NCBI RefSeq assembly: GCF_021347895.1
Contig: NC_067115.1
Span: 13,649,876 to 13,713,875, forward strand
Direction: 5' to 3'
From: Acanthochromis polyacanthus
Lineage: Eukaryota; Chordata; Actinopteri; Pomacentridae
DNA length: 64,000 nucleotides
In this document: positions 50,000 through 64,000 of the stretch, in pieces
Layout of the letters: each line of letters begins with the position of its first letter
How positions within the stretch are numbered: the stretch's first letter is position 1
Made by a program: the position numbers and the translations under genes
The notes under the pieces: model-generated
Databases searched by the model: none
What the model saw: the letters and a program-made list of their open reading frames with translations, nothing else
Told to the model about the DNA's origin: nothing

Positions 50000-52900
50000 G
50001 AAAAGGTCGAAGTCGATCACAAGTTTAGTGTATTTTTGAAAAAAAATTGCATCACACTTGCTTATTTTCAAGTTGAATTCACTGCAGTTGCATAACTAAA
50101 AAAGCCTAAGACAAGAAGTTCCCTGATCCCATAATAAGGACACGGACACAAACAAGAGACCTCAGTGCCCCAAACCACCACATCCCTTCATCCAAACCTC
50201 CATTATTAATTCATCGAGGAGAAAAACTGTGTTGGGTCGTTGCTCAGCTCAAGACGCTTTCCAAATCTTGATTAAAATTGCAAAATGGCCTCCTGTTCAT
50301 CCCTAATTCAGCCCCTTCAAGACATTCTGACAGAAGCAGGAGGAGACGTGGCAAAGCGAGGAAGTGGTCAGACATCTAAAGTGACCTACATATATTCCTT
50401 TTAATGCAATAATCTTACTGTAACTACTCCAGAGGCTTGATGCCAAGCAGGACCGCACCTTTATGACGTGTTATTTTGAACCAACGCCTCAAAAAAGTGG
50501 CTGCCAAATCACACGAGTCAAGGTTAGATTGCGCATTAAAAAGCAGCATATTCTCTCCAAATGACACAAGACTGTACTGTACATGCCAGAGAAAAGACTG
50601 CAGGGTTAGAGCAGGGTGAAGGCAGCCAGTTAATGTACATGTAACGTTTACCATCAATAACAGCCTGCAAGATGGATGGACCATATGCTGGGCAATGGCA
50701 GGCCACGCTCCACACTATTCTTCATCTTCGAGACTCGCTGTACCAGATTCCAGTCTACTAATTGAAGACATGTGGTCTGATCAGTCACTATAGCGATGAG
50801 GGAAAGATGGGTAAAATGGTGGACAGTAGGACCTAGTGTAGCCCAGAGAGCCAACAACCCAAAACCTAACTGCTCTGTCATCCAGCAGAAGGTAGAATTT
50901 GCATTTATACTATTAATTCTTTTAACTTTGCTGTGCTTGTTAAAACCATTTGAAATCACGTTCAACACGGCTTCCTGTGTCTTTTCAGTTCCATCCCATA
51001 CATACCCACACTGTCAGTGGCCTGTTAAAACTGCAGCATGTGGATCCTTCTGCTTATTCTCCCAGGAGGTGTGTCAGGAACATGCATAGGTCCAAGCAGT
51101 AGTGAGCGTGATATTAATTAAGGTAGCCAACCTGTAGGTTCCTTTGTGCCCAGCTGTAGAGCATAAATCAGGCTTTTAACGAGGCTAGGGCCCTAAGATC
51201 TCAAACCATGCTGGAATGCTACCTGCACAGCCATGCCAAAAATCTGTCTGGGTCTAGGCCTCCTATAGATCACCATGCTTATATGGAGGGCTATAGCGAC
51301 CTACCCCGGGGAGGGAAGGAGGGAGGGCGAAGCAGAGGAGCAGAAAAGGAGGGTGGCAAAAGGGGGACAAGAGCTATTTCTATTGGGTCACTGGGTTTAA
51401 GTAAATATGTGGCGTGTTTCTGTGTGCAAATGTGCATGTATGTTGCATGCTTGTGTGCAACATCTCAGTTTCTATGCTGATTACATAAAAAAAACAAGGA
51501 AAAGTAGTATAAGACAGACATGGCTAAAAAAAACAGCGATTAACACAGATGAGGAGGATGGCAGTAATAGGTGTAAACTCGAGCAAGAATAATCAGCAAA
51601 TTAGCAACAGACTCTCCATTAGGACATCCTTAACTCATGCACTGGAAGATTGCCAAAATGAGCTTTTAGGCCTCAGAAAGAGTTGATGAACAGAACATGT
51701 GAAGAAAGCCTGTGCGCCTTTGGTGACAGAAGGATTTATTCACAGACAGCTGCAGGACAGGACACACGCATGTACAGACTGACTGGCTGAATGGTTGAGT
51801 CCACCTCCGAGCCATCGTTTCTGCACAGAAAGGGTCCATGAACTCAGACATTCCACAGCAAGCAGTGACAAGACACATTTACACACATACAGATGTAGCC
51901 AATGGGCAGAAATAATGCAAATACATGCATCTACAGCAATGAGACTTAAGACTATTTTCAAAAGCATTAAATGCTCTCTGTGCTTTTCAACTACACTGGA
52001 AAGATTACGAGCAATGGACGATATATAAATAAGCCAGTGTAGAAGTGTGTGTGGAAGTGCAGAAATTTGGATTAATGGCTGATCCGAGATGAGTAGAGCT
52101 GGTTCTCTCAGGCTGCACTCTGCAGCACCACCTGAGATTTATGGGCCAGATGTTTGTGCCATTACTTCTCTAACAGACTATAAAACTTCATTTACAGAAG
52201 GCAACAGTGGAGTAAAGCATCACCAAAATGCAAAAATTTCACTACACCAGTGCAACTCCAAATCATTTAAGAACATCTTTTTCTTCTCTAGCTGCTTTTT
52301 TCCATTTCTCTCCTGTCACTTACACAATCGCAGCCCTGACAGGAATGTAACTCCACTCCCTGCCAACATGAACTCAGGTTTTCAAGATCCACCCTGTCAT
52401 TTTGAGAACGGCTGACAACCCCTAACAGAAACTGGGGTCGCGGGGGCATCGACCTCAGCGGACTGCTTGTGTTGCATTCTGAGAAATGAACTTTGTTTGT
52501 CAAGGTCACACTGTAAAGATCCTATATGCTCATTCCATACATGACCAGCTCATATGGTTGCAGGCGTACAGAAAGGCCAAAGTGTCAGTGCTTTAGAGAC
52601 GACCCAGCAGCTATCTCGTGCACCTTTGACACTGCTGCATAGACATATAAAGACATAAAAAGATATGTTTGCTCTTAAAAGACATGGCCTTTATTGCTCT
52701 CGTACGGTTTCTTCACCTTTACAGTACACAGAGGGAGTAACTGGTGAAAAGAGGAATTAAGGGCAGTGAGAGAACAAGGATATTATCTGAAGAGGAAAGG
52801 GTGTAGTTGAAGGGTGTCAAGAATGGCATAAAAAGCTGTGAAGAGGAGAGGAACAAAAAAGTGGTGGACAGCTTTACACTGCAGCACCCCATTCTAGATT

Positions 52901-55900
52901 ACATTAGTGGCAGCTGCTTCCTTTGTGCGGTTTTATGGCCTAGCCCCAAGAAAAAGCTGCTAAAATTTCATTTAATCTGCTGCAGAAACTCAAGTGTCTA
53001 TCAGCCACTCCAACAAGGGGCCTAAAAGCACCATGCTCTCATATATCTGAGGCAAAATAATGCTAATAATATCTCTCCATAGCCATACAGGCAGACATTT
53101 TGTGTAACCAAAGAGGGCTCGCCTGTGCCGCTGGTGCATGGGAAACTGGCCCAGTCCAGGGGCAGGCCTTTAATGGTGGGTGAGGAAGCCAGACAACGTC
53201 CTCCTTCTTCCCTCCATCTCTCCCCCTTTTATCTTCACCTCCTGTTCATCCTCGCAAGTCATTAGCTTATGTTAATCACTTAAACTACCAAGAGTGACCC
53301 CCAATTTCATTTAGTATGCCAATATATTTAACAGCAGATGACAACGCAGCTGCTACAACTGATTTATTAAGGTAACATAATTGTATGGCCAAGCCTGTAT
53401 TTTGTACTAATTTGTATTAACTTCTTGACGGACTTTAACACATAGTGTGTGATAAGATAAACGTCAACCCTCACTCAGCATTTTTTCTGCTATAATGTAT
53501 ATATATATGGACTAAAACGTATAAAAATCAATTATTATAGAATTTACAATGTTAAATTCATGTGTTTTGGTTCTTGTAGAGCTGCATCATGTTCAGTGTG
53601 AACATAAAAGAGAAGTTATTTTATCCTACAAACTCTGAACAAAGGCTACCTAATGATTTCTGCCAAAACTGAAGTCTATAAACTGGCGACAAGTCTAGCA
53701 AAAGTCAGTACCATAATAAAACAATCTCAGCATTATACTTAAACCTTCTGAATCCCAAGACCCACCAGCAGATTTAAAAGGCATGCTACTGTTTTAAAAA
53801 TCACCTAAATTACACCACTCTTCTCACAGCTAATATGTGAAAAGACATTTTTCAGCTTGAACTACTGCTCTGTGATATGCTGTTCCATCAGGAAACAACA
53901 AAATTTAAGCGTTAAATTGTAATTATTCATCAGAATCCATTTATTCTCAGTGTATCCTCTAAAAAAATCCAAATATAAAGTGTTTGTATTAACCAGATTC
54001 TGTAAAAAGCAAAAAATTCTGAGCTCCTGAAGATGCCATGACTGCCACAGCAGCAGCCGACAACTGCGTGACAAAAATTCCTGGACGGCACTCTTCAGCT
54101 AAACTGGGATGGACTGCAGGCAGTGCTGTCACAGAGCAGATAGGAGACAAGTATGAATACAAAATAAAAACATAAGTTGTAAAATATCTTCATTATGTAG
54201 TCAGTTTTATTTCTGTGTTGGTAACACCTGTGAGCACTTACATCTTATACAGGATGATTCCAGATCTTTTCAATGTTTGAGTGTTATGAGTTGTGCTATT
54301 TCCAAAGAGGTACACGACTTTATATTGCAGTGAAAAATGGGCTCACATTGAGCAAAAAAAGCACAAATATGGCTACAGGTTCAGAGAGGCAAAAATTAAT
54401 TCTATCTGTATACTGCTCCTAAACGCCCAGATGCACAGAAGTACAACAACATACAGCGTTTTGTTAGCCTTGTTGGCCTGACACACGGATGGAGCTTTGA
54501 CAGCAGTGGTAACTGACAGAAAGCAGCAGTACAGGCAGTGGTTAGGGGCAGCTTCCTTCCTGGTCTTTGCGTTCGCAAAGTGACATGTCCACATACGTCC
54601 ACATACATTTCATTCAGATAAACTCAAGGAAGAGGTTGGGTAGGGGCTATTTTGCCATGCGATACCACTGCTGAGGCTTAAGGGAAAAAGAAAAGGAGGA
54701 GGAGGTGCAAGGGGCCTGTATTCGTCAACCTCTATGATAAAAAGACACAAGGCTGAGGAGAACTAGGGAGACAAGGGAGAGAAAGACTGAAGTGAGAGGA
54801 TACAGGAAAAGACCAAACCACCAAACAGAGATAGAAAACAGAGGGAGGCACTAACAGCCCGTCTGGTCAACATCTCCTCTCCGTCTGTTTGAACGGGGCG
54901 GATCACAGAGGAGGAAAAAGAAAAGCTGGTGACTTTATATCCCACATGAGAAGGTCTCACTTGCACACTGCTCATCCTCATCCTCATCCGCGCTCAGGTT
55001 TGGCTTAGGCTTAAGAAACCGACACTGCTGTGTGAGGATAATGACAATGAGGCAGGGCCACCACACTAATGGAAAGACTCATCGACCTTTCTCCTTGTCT
55101 TGCAAGACAGGCAGATATTTTTCCTCACGGTCAAATTCATAAAACTCTTGAAATTATTGCAATGCGAACATGTTGTACTTGTTTGTTTTTTTGTATTTGT
55201 TTTTATTCATTTAATCAGGGAATGTGCAAGAAACATAGAAAACATCTGTTGTATTGCATATAGAGTGTATAGCATTAAGATATTTTTCAACTCCCATCCT
55301 TGGCTGGGCTCTTCAGTCAAAGTAAAGAAAGAGGACCAGCAACACCAATAAAAACAGGACAGACAATTGGTTTGTTAAGCTTGCTGAGTGAGTAGCATTT
55401 TTATAATGCGAAAAGCCTCTAAGAGGTGATGGGAAATTTTAAGTTTACTAGGAAACAAACTAAGGAAATACTTTTTTAAAATCAATTTTTGCATTTTTTT
55501 TTGCTTCCTTGTATAAAAAGATAGACATCGTTCTCATAGTAGATATGCATTTAGTTTTTAGTAGCATAAAGACTGGAAACAGTTTGCATCTGTCCAAAAT
55601 AAAAATTCACTCTCTACCACCTAATAAACTGGCAGATTAAAACATTGTATCTTGTTTAATCCATAAAAATAGTGGTTTTACAGAGGTTATATGCTAGATT
55701 GTTTCATTTCATTTACTCCTTGGAGTCTGAGAGTGATGACAGGACTTGCATCTCACCGTTTCCACTGTCCCGTAAGTCTAATCAGGGCCAAGCAAAGTGC
55801 AGCGCTATCGATCTTCTCACCTGACTCTCTGCAAGCGAGCCGAAAAATGTATTTCCCAAAATAACAAACTATTCCTTTAATCTTCTGCTTCCTCCACTGA

Positions 55901-57000
55901 GACTGCAGTTTAATCAAAGTGACATTAAATAGGGAGTAGAGTGCACAAAAATTGATTGCTGATTTTTACATAAATTGCCAGGCAAAGGTTACAAAAAATA
56001 GCACTTTGAAATCATTGAGAACAATTTAACAAACATGCTGGCTCCAAAAAGAAATATGCTAATGGACATTCACCTTTATCTATTCCATGTAAACTAGTGT
56101 TTGCAAAAGCCAACTTACATAAGAAAGAAAGAGGAAAGAAAAAAATTAAAGGGAAAGCAACACAGACACAAATGAGTGCTAATGAAGACATAGCAAGCTG
56201 TAAGGGGGGTGGGAGGCGGAAGAGATCGGCGAGGGCAAATTAACCTTTTTAATTGGAGAGTGGTAGCCCTCTTTGGACCCTGCAGTTGGATCCAGAGTGC
56301 TGACAGATGATGAGAGGGAAATGGCAGGCCTATTACAGGCAATCTGGCCCTGCAACTTGGCAGGCCGATGCAGTACCAGAGCCTGGGGAGAACAGGGCAT
56401 GTCCAGCATGGAAAACACTCCCTGCCAGACCGCTCACTGGCAAAGAAGGGCTTGCCTCAATAAAGGTATAAATAGAGAATGGTTATCTTGGCACTTTGAA
56501 CTATGGGGTAAAGGGTTGTCATAAGGGAGTCTGGTTTCTGGTCTGATAACAAAATACTACCTGGTCAAGAAAAAGGAGAAGGGTTTTGCTTTAATGAAAG
56601 AGGGAGAGAACCAGTCTGACAGGTATGAGAGAGGAGAGCAGGGCCGGAGAGAGAGGCGTGGAGGGCTGAAGAAAGTGAAAAATTCACACACCATTTGAGT
56701 TCACCTGAATTTGCACTCGTGCACATTTTCAAAACCCAAATTCATCTGCCCACCGTTCACAGCGGAGCCAGATGCAAGAGAAAAAACATCAGAGAGGATC
56801 ACTTCCTGACTGTCTGTGTGTCTGGATGCGAGAGCCATGTTTATGTCTGGGGATACAAGGAAAACAAACATCAAGGTCAGAGAAGCTGGAGTCTGTCCAA
56901 GCGATAGATAGCCCCTTCTTAACAGGGCTGCAGGCCTATTTTAACATACGCCCCCGAGGGGACACCAGGATTTAGACAGAACCCTTAGGCGGGATTTCAT
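50000..57000. other. bcl11a intron stretch without distinct features
   Basis: Seven kilobases of mixed, moderately AT-rich sequence without microsatellites longer than about 20 bp or recognisable transposons. A stretch at 51,085-51,190 (AGCGTGATATTAATTAAGGT, AATCAGGCTTTTAACGAGGC) has regulatory-type composition. Confidence 0.45.
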
Positions 57001-57636
57001 ATTGAATATCTGGACTTTTAACACCGTTAAAGCTATTTCCCAAGTTGATTTTTTTTTCACCTGACATCTGAAAGACACTTGTGAGCAAGCAGAAACATGT
57101 CACAGTAAAGCCTCCAAATGTAATCTAAAATTTCCTTGAATAGTTTCTTGTCATGTTCCTTGCACTTTGCACATTCATTTGTCTCGCTGTCCGGCAGACA
57201 GTTAAAGTAAACATAATCCTGATGCCTGGTCTTTAATGCTGACCCCATTAGCCAGACGTCCATGGACATCTCTAGGTCATCACCACTAAGACAAAGAATA
57301 ACCGGCCTGTATCTCTCTTCTTCCATCCCTTCCCTTTGTCCCCTTTGTCAGTCCTTGATCCACACATTCTCTTTTTCCGTCTCTCTCTCTCTCTCTCTGT
57401 CCATCTGTCTTGAATTATGTATTCTAATGCATTTAGAACAAGGCACAAAGTGGCAGACCACACTGGGTTGCTTTTAGTCACGTCATGCATCCCAAAGGAT
57501 GATACATGAAAGTCCATGAAGTCTTCACATGTGTATGCATGCCTACCAATCTATCAGTATCATCTGCATCTGCACACTGACTCTCGCTTGCAAATTTCTC
57601 CATTACGCTACATCTTTTGTATCTGTCTCGGTCCAT

Positions 57637-57743
<107 letters not shown>

Positions 57744-58016
57744 CCAGACACATGGCCGAAGAGAGCAGACTACCATCTGGGAGTAGTGGCCGGCTTTGTC
57801 TGGGGGGGAAGGAGTGAAAGCGCCAGCAAGACCCCCCCTTTCATACACTCACACACACACTTACACACACTCAGACATAAACCATACACACAACCCTTGC
57901 AACAGCCCCCATCACCCTCCCCATCCAACTGCTCTAAGTGTGAGAGCTCTTCTCATACAATCTGCACATATACATATGCAAATTTGCAGGGGGGCATTAT
58001 AAAAACAGCCATCATC

Positions 58017-58055
58017 ACACACACACACACACACACAGACACGCACACACACACG
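58017..58055 (+). repeat. Interrupted (CA)n microsatellite
   Basis: Two short CA runs interrupted by GACACG. More scattered CA runs occur at 57,850-57,890. Confidence 0.9.
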
Positions 58056-59764
58056 TAAGATATTTAGTTGGCCTCTTCACCAAAGTAGCCACACAAGAGT
58101 TTTGGTAAAGAAAACATGTTTCTGAGAAATAGAGCAAGAGTTGGGAGGCTGCATGAAAAAAGGGGAGGGCAGAAGATAAAAAGAAGAGCCTTCTTTTTTA
58201 TAAAAAATAAACTAATGTGAGCAAGTGTGAAATACATGCAAATGGGATTGCATGCATTTACATGGAGACATGCATAAGCACATGCATGCACCGAACATAT
58301 ATTATCCCGTGCAGCATGTCTGGTATGAATTTAAACATAAAGACTTGCTCCAGCAATGGACACAAGATTTCATCACGTCTGACTGCTGCTCTCAGATGAA
58401 ATATTACACAACTTTTTATATCAGATACCCCACTGATACCTTCGCCCAGTTCCAGTGCACAAATTTTCACATTCAACGTGCATTTATGTTCCTAAACTGA
58501 CACCAAACTCCAAATGAAATTAAGATATATGATATAAGATGAATGGAGTTGTGATGCACTTCAAATCTTTTGTCTGTTGTCCATTTTTCGTAATGAGAGA
58601 CCACAAGGCCCTGACAGAAAGAGACAGACACCTGCAAGACAGGCAGGAAAAGTGACACCTATTCCTCTAATATTCTTATATAAACCTCATCATCACTTCA
58701 CACAAGTTTCATAATTTTTGCAGAAATTACTTTTCTCAACTCAGGAGCTCACTTCTGTTTTAATCATGACTGCATTTTTGTCCTCAAACAAGTTAATCTT
58801 ACATTTTTCACTTAGTATTCAAACTAAGTGCATGTCCAAAACCATAAACATCAAGTCAATCACAGAAACGATCTAATTAAGTTTGACAAAAAATGAACAC
58901 TGTCGTCTAACAAAGGATTTCAAATCAGAAATTCTACAATCCTACAGTGATAAACTGTTGGTTCCTCGAATTCCTTAGATGCTGGTGATGTGACAGAGCT
59001 TTCTGATCTGCCATCTCGAGGCAGGGTTTGCATGTGAGCTGCAAACATTTGAAGTGGAATAGTGAACAGCCTGCTCTCAAAACTCAAGGGACACATCCGA
59101 GTCGTAATTAGAAGAGAAGTGGTGGCTGTATTTTGCAGTGTTCGTAGACACAAATAGTCCACATATGTACATACAGTACATGAGATACGGTTTCATGTAC
59201 GGTTGACACAAATAGGTTTCTCGCCCACACGGCACAACAGTCCATTATGTGCATCTTCCATATCAAATTCTTCTTCCCAGTTTTCACCACTCTCATGTTT
59301 GCTGTAATGTTTTCAGTACACAATAGCAGCGGCCGTGTTAAGCTCATGTTGCCCCATCAAGAAGAGAGCACCAACAACAACCAAACACTTTTCCCTCCTC
59401 TTCCCACCCTGTTTACGACCGGATCCATTCGCCTCTCACTTTGTTCCCACGCTCCCTCGCTTCTTTTCTTCCTCCTCTGCATTGTCCTGTGCCCTCAGGT
59501 TAGAGGTTCTCTCTGTTTCTTTCCACTAAAGCCTGGAAAACAGAGGAGGAGAGGAGGCAGGCTGGAGAGAGCAGAGAGAGGAGAGAGAGGATGGCCGGGC
59601 AGCGAGGCCTGTCCGTCTGCCTTCCTTCGGCCTTGCTGGCTAACCGGTCTGAACTGGTTCTGACATAGGTGAATCAGAGACGTGTCCTCTTTCGCCTCTG
59701 GACAAAAAAGAATACGTGGTGGCATTCCATCCTCGGTCTGCAGGTAACAGGAAAAGTGTGCACC

Positions 59765-60204
<440 letters not shown>

Positions 60205-62219
60205 CTGTATGTGCATGTATAGGTGTGTGTGTGTGTGTGTGCGAGAGCTGGTCTCCCAAGACCTTTGAGGCCTGGATCATTGCCAAGTTCATCTGTTAAT
60301 GGACAGCTACTAGGAGAGCTGCCCCATCCCCCCGTTTCCCTCCACGTCTCCAGCAGCCATGCCTGCTCGCGACCCCCCCTTAACCTCCCCAACCCCCACC
60401 CAGGCCTGTTCAGATACAGGCCGTTCTTCCTCCCTTTTCTCTCTCTTCCCCTGAAAGCTATATCATTCCCTTTCTCCCTCTCCTCCTCCTCCTCCTGACT
60501 GCCCCCCAACACTCTGTGCTGCTCCTATTCAAGATAAACAGAGTGCTTCAAGTTCAGGGGACACCCTGGGACCCTTTAACAAAGCCATCTATCATGCTGT
60601 CTGCCTGAGACTCCTTTGGCCATAGCAGGCTGTGATGCTGCTGCTGCGTCTTTCTCTCAGCCTGTATGTAACTGTGTGAACACCCACATGCTGGACATAC
60701 ACCAGGCAGCAAGCCTCCATAACTCCAACTGGCCACTTGCTCTAGTTGATCCCAGACTGCTTGACAATTTCCCCATTGTGTCTCCGGCCCCTCCAAGACC
60801 ACAACGAGGTTAGACTGAAACCCCCTCCTTCTTAAATGGAGACAAACTCTCGGCATGCCACAGAGTGAACGGCAGCATGCACATGTGAGCCACTTTCTCT
60901 CCACACCTTGGAGACGGAGTCCACTGACCCCTCTCTGATTCCCCTCAAGTCAAACTGTGGCACGATTAACCAAACTGTCAACAGCTTAATAGTCTGGGAA
61001 TAAGAGAATGACAGTAGGGCTCCAAGCTGTGTGTAAACACTGTGGAGATTATGAATGGTACACAAGAGAGAGAGGAGGAAGAGAGCAGTAAGAGAGAATC
61101 CCTGTTCACACTGTTACATTTATGGGTGCAGTTATCCATTTATTGGCAGTCGTGCACAAGTCTGTCACAGAGAAATATTCTGCAGAATTGTCTTATATTC
61201 CACGTGCTATTTTTTCTTATCATCTGTGGCAGCCATGTTGAGACAGCTGGCGAAATTTAATTGCATGCTCCTATGTTTGACGTTTTCTAGAAACGAGAAG
61301 CTATATTTCCAGGATATTTTACATGAAAGACCGACTTCATCTCATGGTTCCACATAATGCTGAGGAGAAGCATCACAGGACTTTTTACAAGTAGTTAAGG
61401 AGCCAGATCAAGAGAGACTTTTTTTCTTCCTGGCTAACTACTGTGACAAGAGCTGGGTAATCAACTCTTGACATCACAAGCTCATTCCAAGCACTCACGT
61501 CATGGTCACATAAACACTTATGCATTCCCTGTCTGTCTTCCACTTCCTCTCTTCCTCCTGTTTTTTTTCTGCTTGTCCTCATGTACCTCTCCAGCAAACA
61601 GCCACAGCAGTGTGGCCCCAAAAGCCCAGCAGCTGCAGTCCTCTCCAGGCTGTCAGAGAGAGGGGGACTGGCCTGCAGGTTTTAGAGCGCTAAATTATCC
61701 ATTAGATGTTATCAAGTTGTAGCAGGGCGATGCCATTCTGCTAGGAACCATCAATCTTTCATAAGTCCCAGACACAGCATGCATTGGGATGCTCTACCAG
61801 ATTCTCCCTGCTCCCAGCATACACCATCCGACTCACCAAACTGCACGCAAACTCTGGAATATGTACTCACAGTCAGGCGGACATGCACACACACAGTCAA
61901 CAAATACACATGCTGACATAAACGCAGCCAGGTACATGTTCTTGCACTCAAGCTCTGCAGAAACAAGACGGACAGCGCTTGTTTCGGGAACATCCAGTTC
62001 TACATTTCATGCATTGTGTCTTTTACCCCACTTCCAGCTCACCCCGCTTTCCTCCCCAAACAACGTTCTGAGCCAAGACTCAAATTTACGCTGCCTAAGC
62101 GGCATCTCACTACTCCTCACACTAGCTTCCCCTTGAACACTCTCCCTTTTATTTCTTCATCTCTCTCTCCCATCCTCTGCTTCTTGCCGTGGCCTGGCAG
62201 GCAGGCAGGGCAGACATGT

Positions 62220-62425
62220 TCAGAATGCGCTCCGGTAATGGGCTAATCAAAAATGCAAAACAATTGGCAATTACCGCGCGGGGCCCTAATGGTCATTAGA
62301 ATTTACAACAAGGTAATGAACTGAGAGTCAGCTCAGTCCATGCATATTCATAAAGCAATCAGGCCTTTGAAGATTAAAGAAGCGCTTCAAATTTAAATGA
62401 GGGCGCCAGCATGTTATCAGTGAGA
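62220..62425. promoter_or_regulatory. Candidate conserved non-coding element (homeodomain/POU motifs)
   Basis: About 200 bp free of repeats with dense developmental-factor motifs: GGTAATGGGCTAATCA, CAATTGGCAATTACC, CCTAATGGTCATTAG, ATGCATATTCATAAAG (POU-like) and CTTTGAAGATTAAAG. It lies in the inferred bcl11a intron. Motif-dense, AT-biased islands like this are typical of enhancers near developmental genes, but no alignment supports it. Confidence 0.35.
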
Positions 62426-63931
62426 TTCAGCCTGCAAAAGTAAAGGGTGCCTGGGACAGGAGTGTGCATTTGTGTGTGTGCGTGCATGTGTGTGACTGTG
62501 TGGAATGAGGGCTGGGGGTCAGTTTGGTGCGGGGGGATGGAGTGGAGGTGTAAGTATGTGTGTTCATGCATGCATCTGTGCATAAGTGATCACTGTGTGT
62601 GTGTCAGTCTCATTTGTGTGCCAACCTGTGCCTGCATGCTTCTGTGCAAAGCATCCAACACCATCTTATAGCCTAAAGTGATTCTAATAACTAAATAAAT
62701 TAACCCTCGCAAAAATGAATGAAGTCGCCATCTTCTGATCATCGTTTAAAAGATGTGGGATTTGAATCCGAGATCAAATGTACAGTTAAGTTGAGCTATT
62801 AGGAGGCAATGAGCTTTTAAACACAACCCCCCTCTGAGGAATAAAGCAACCTATTAGTATATTTATGAAAAACTGCAGCAGCAGACACGCTTTGCATGCT
62901 CATGGTAAAGCACTGTTAGACTTAAACACACATCCAAATAAAGGGGATATGGGTTTTCACAAGTGTAAGATCAGACACAGGGCCCTGTCTGTCCTGTATC
63001 GCTCTGGTTGAGATAAGGCGAGTGAGACACAGCTGCAGACGACCACCCACCCACCCACATTCAAAAGGCACAAACGGACTCACACGCACAAAAAGAGACA
63101 CCATTCTGATTAGCCATGACTGGGCCAGAGAGTGGAGGAAGAAACAGTGGAGAGACAGATAGTGACCAGGATGAGTGGGCGCAGACGAACATGTTGCCCT
63201 TGTCACTGTGGCTCTCCCATGACCTCAGCATTATCACCCAGAGTATAAGAAAGACAAAGCAACGGTCCGGCAACACCACAGCTTCAAACTCTACAGTCAC
63301 AACAGGAATAGCAGAGGTTGAGATGACATTCTGGATGGTGATACAGGACGTCATTATGAGGCACAAAATAATCAAATCAGTTCACGTGACCTAAATGAAG
63401 ACTAACAGGGTTATGACAAAAAAATGGGATTTTATAAGAAAACGTCAAAGCAAAAAATATCTAATCAAATTCTGTTCCCATTCTCACCCCACACTAACCC
63501 ACCTGCTTCCTAAAATACTACTTCTGTCCTTTCTGCTCTGATCCACCACTTCCTGAGCTACAGCTGTATCAAAGACACTTTTTCTTCTCTGTTTCTGTTC
63601 TGTCTAAAAATAAAGTCATTAACCTGCAGGTGCTGAAGCCGGCGGCTGGCATGACAGGCCCTGACGCTGTCAGATGACCTCTAACCCTGTGATGTGACTG
63701 CCTGCCACGCTATTGACAGGACAGCGGCAGGACACGCTTATTTCTGAGGATACTTTTTCATCCAGCGTGACGTGGATGTGGACAAACAAGGTTGTTTCTG
63801 TTGTATAGCTTCATTTGACAGTAGGTAAAGGGGATAGAAAGAGGCAGTGTGTCTGAGTGTGTGTGTCTGTAGTATATGTGTGTGTGTCTGTATGTGTGTC
63901 TATAGTATGCGTTTCTGTGTGTGCGTCTGTA

Positions 63932-63935
<4 letters not shown>

Positions 63936-64000
<65 letters not shown>
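63936..64000 (+). repeat. (GT)n microsatellite reaching the window end
   Basis: A GT array of at least 64 bp runs to the last base, so its true length is unknown. It is preceded from 63,845 by irregular GTGTGTCTGTATG-type repeats. Confidence 0.95.

Noticed and set aside
57057..57326. 89-codon frame on the minus strand with balanced composition, ending next to a CAG/GTGA donor-like site
   Set aside because: It looks more protein-like than other frames, but I do not recognise it, it does not match the expected bcl11a exons, and no matching acceptor was convincing.

Overview
The window is vertebrate nuclear DNA, most probably from a percomorph teleost. Three things point there: long dinucleotide microsatellites, several interspersed repeats of kinds that are widespread in fish, and a clearly recognisable terminal coding exon of the zinc-finger gene bcl11a. 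No prokaryotic, organellar or viral gene organisation is present. Only one protein-coding exon of a host gene can be supported in 64 kb, so this is a gene-poor region around a developmental regulator.

Layout: positions 1 to about 36,190 lie downstream of bcl11a, which is on the minus strand. This is intergenic DNA with microsatellites, old repeats, one intact-ended hAT derivative (15,099-16,144, 8-bp target duplication), one foldback DNA element (30,995-31,524, 54-bp inverted ends, 11-bp target duplication), a five-unit heat-shock-element array (29,943-29,965) and several stretches that look like conserved non-coding elements. Positions about 36,195 to 41,610 are the last bcl11a exon: a 3' UTR of about 3.4 kb and 660 complete codons encoding zinc fingers 1-6 of the long (XL-type) protein. 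From 41,611 to the end of the window the sequence reads as bcl11a intron. It holds a tRNA-derived SINE 295 bp from the splice acceptor, more microsatellites, a cassette with telomere-like repeats between two long GT arrays, and candidate enhancers. The upstream bcl11a exons were not found and presumably lie beyond position 64,000.

The functional theme is one transcription factor gene surrounded by probable cis-regulatory sequence. BCL11A in other vertebrates is a DNA-binding repressor that recruits chromatin-remodelling complexes in neurons, lymphoid cells and erythroid cells. The fish protein keeps the DNA-contacting fingers essentially unchanged but lacks an internal module that I remember from the mammalian protein. 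I found no convincing new gene system. The items most worth checking are the missing bcl11a module, the heat-shock-element array, the two bounded DNA transposons and the GT-flanked telomere-like cassette. Calls of conserved non-coding elements rest on base composition and motif density only, because no alignment could be run.
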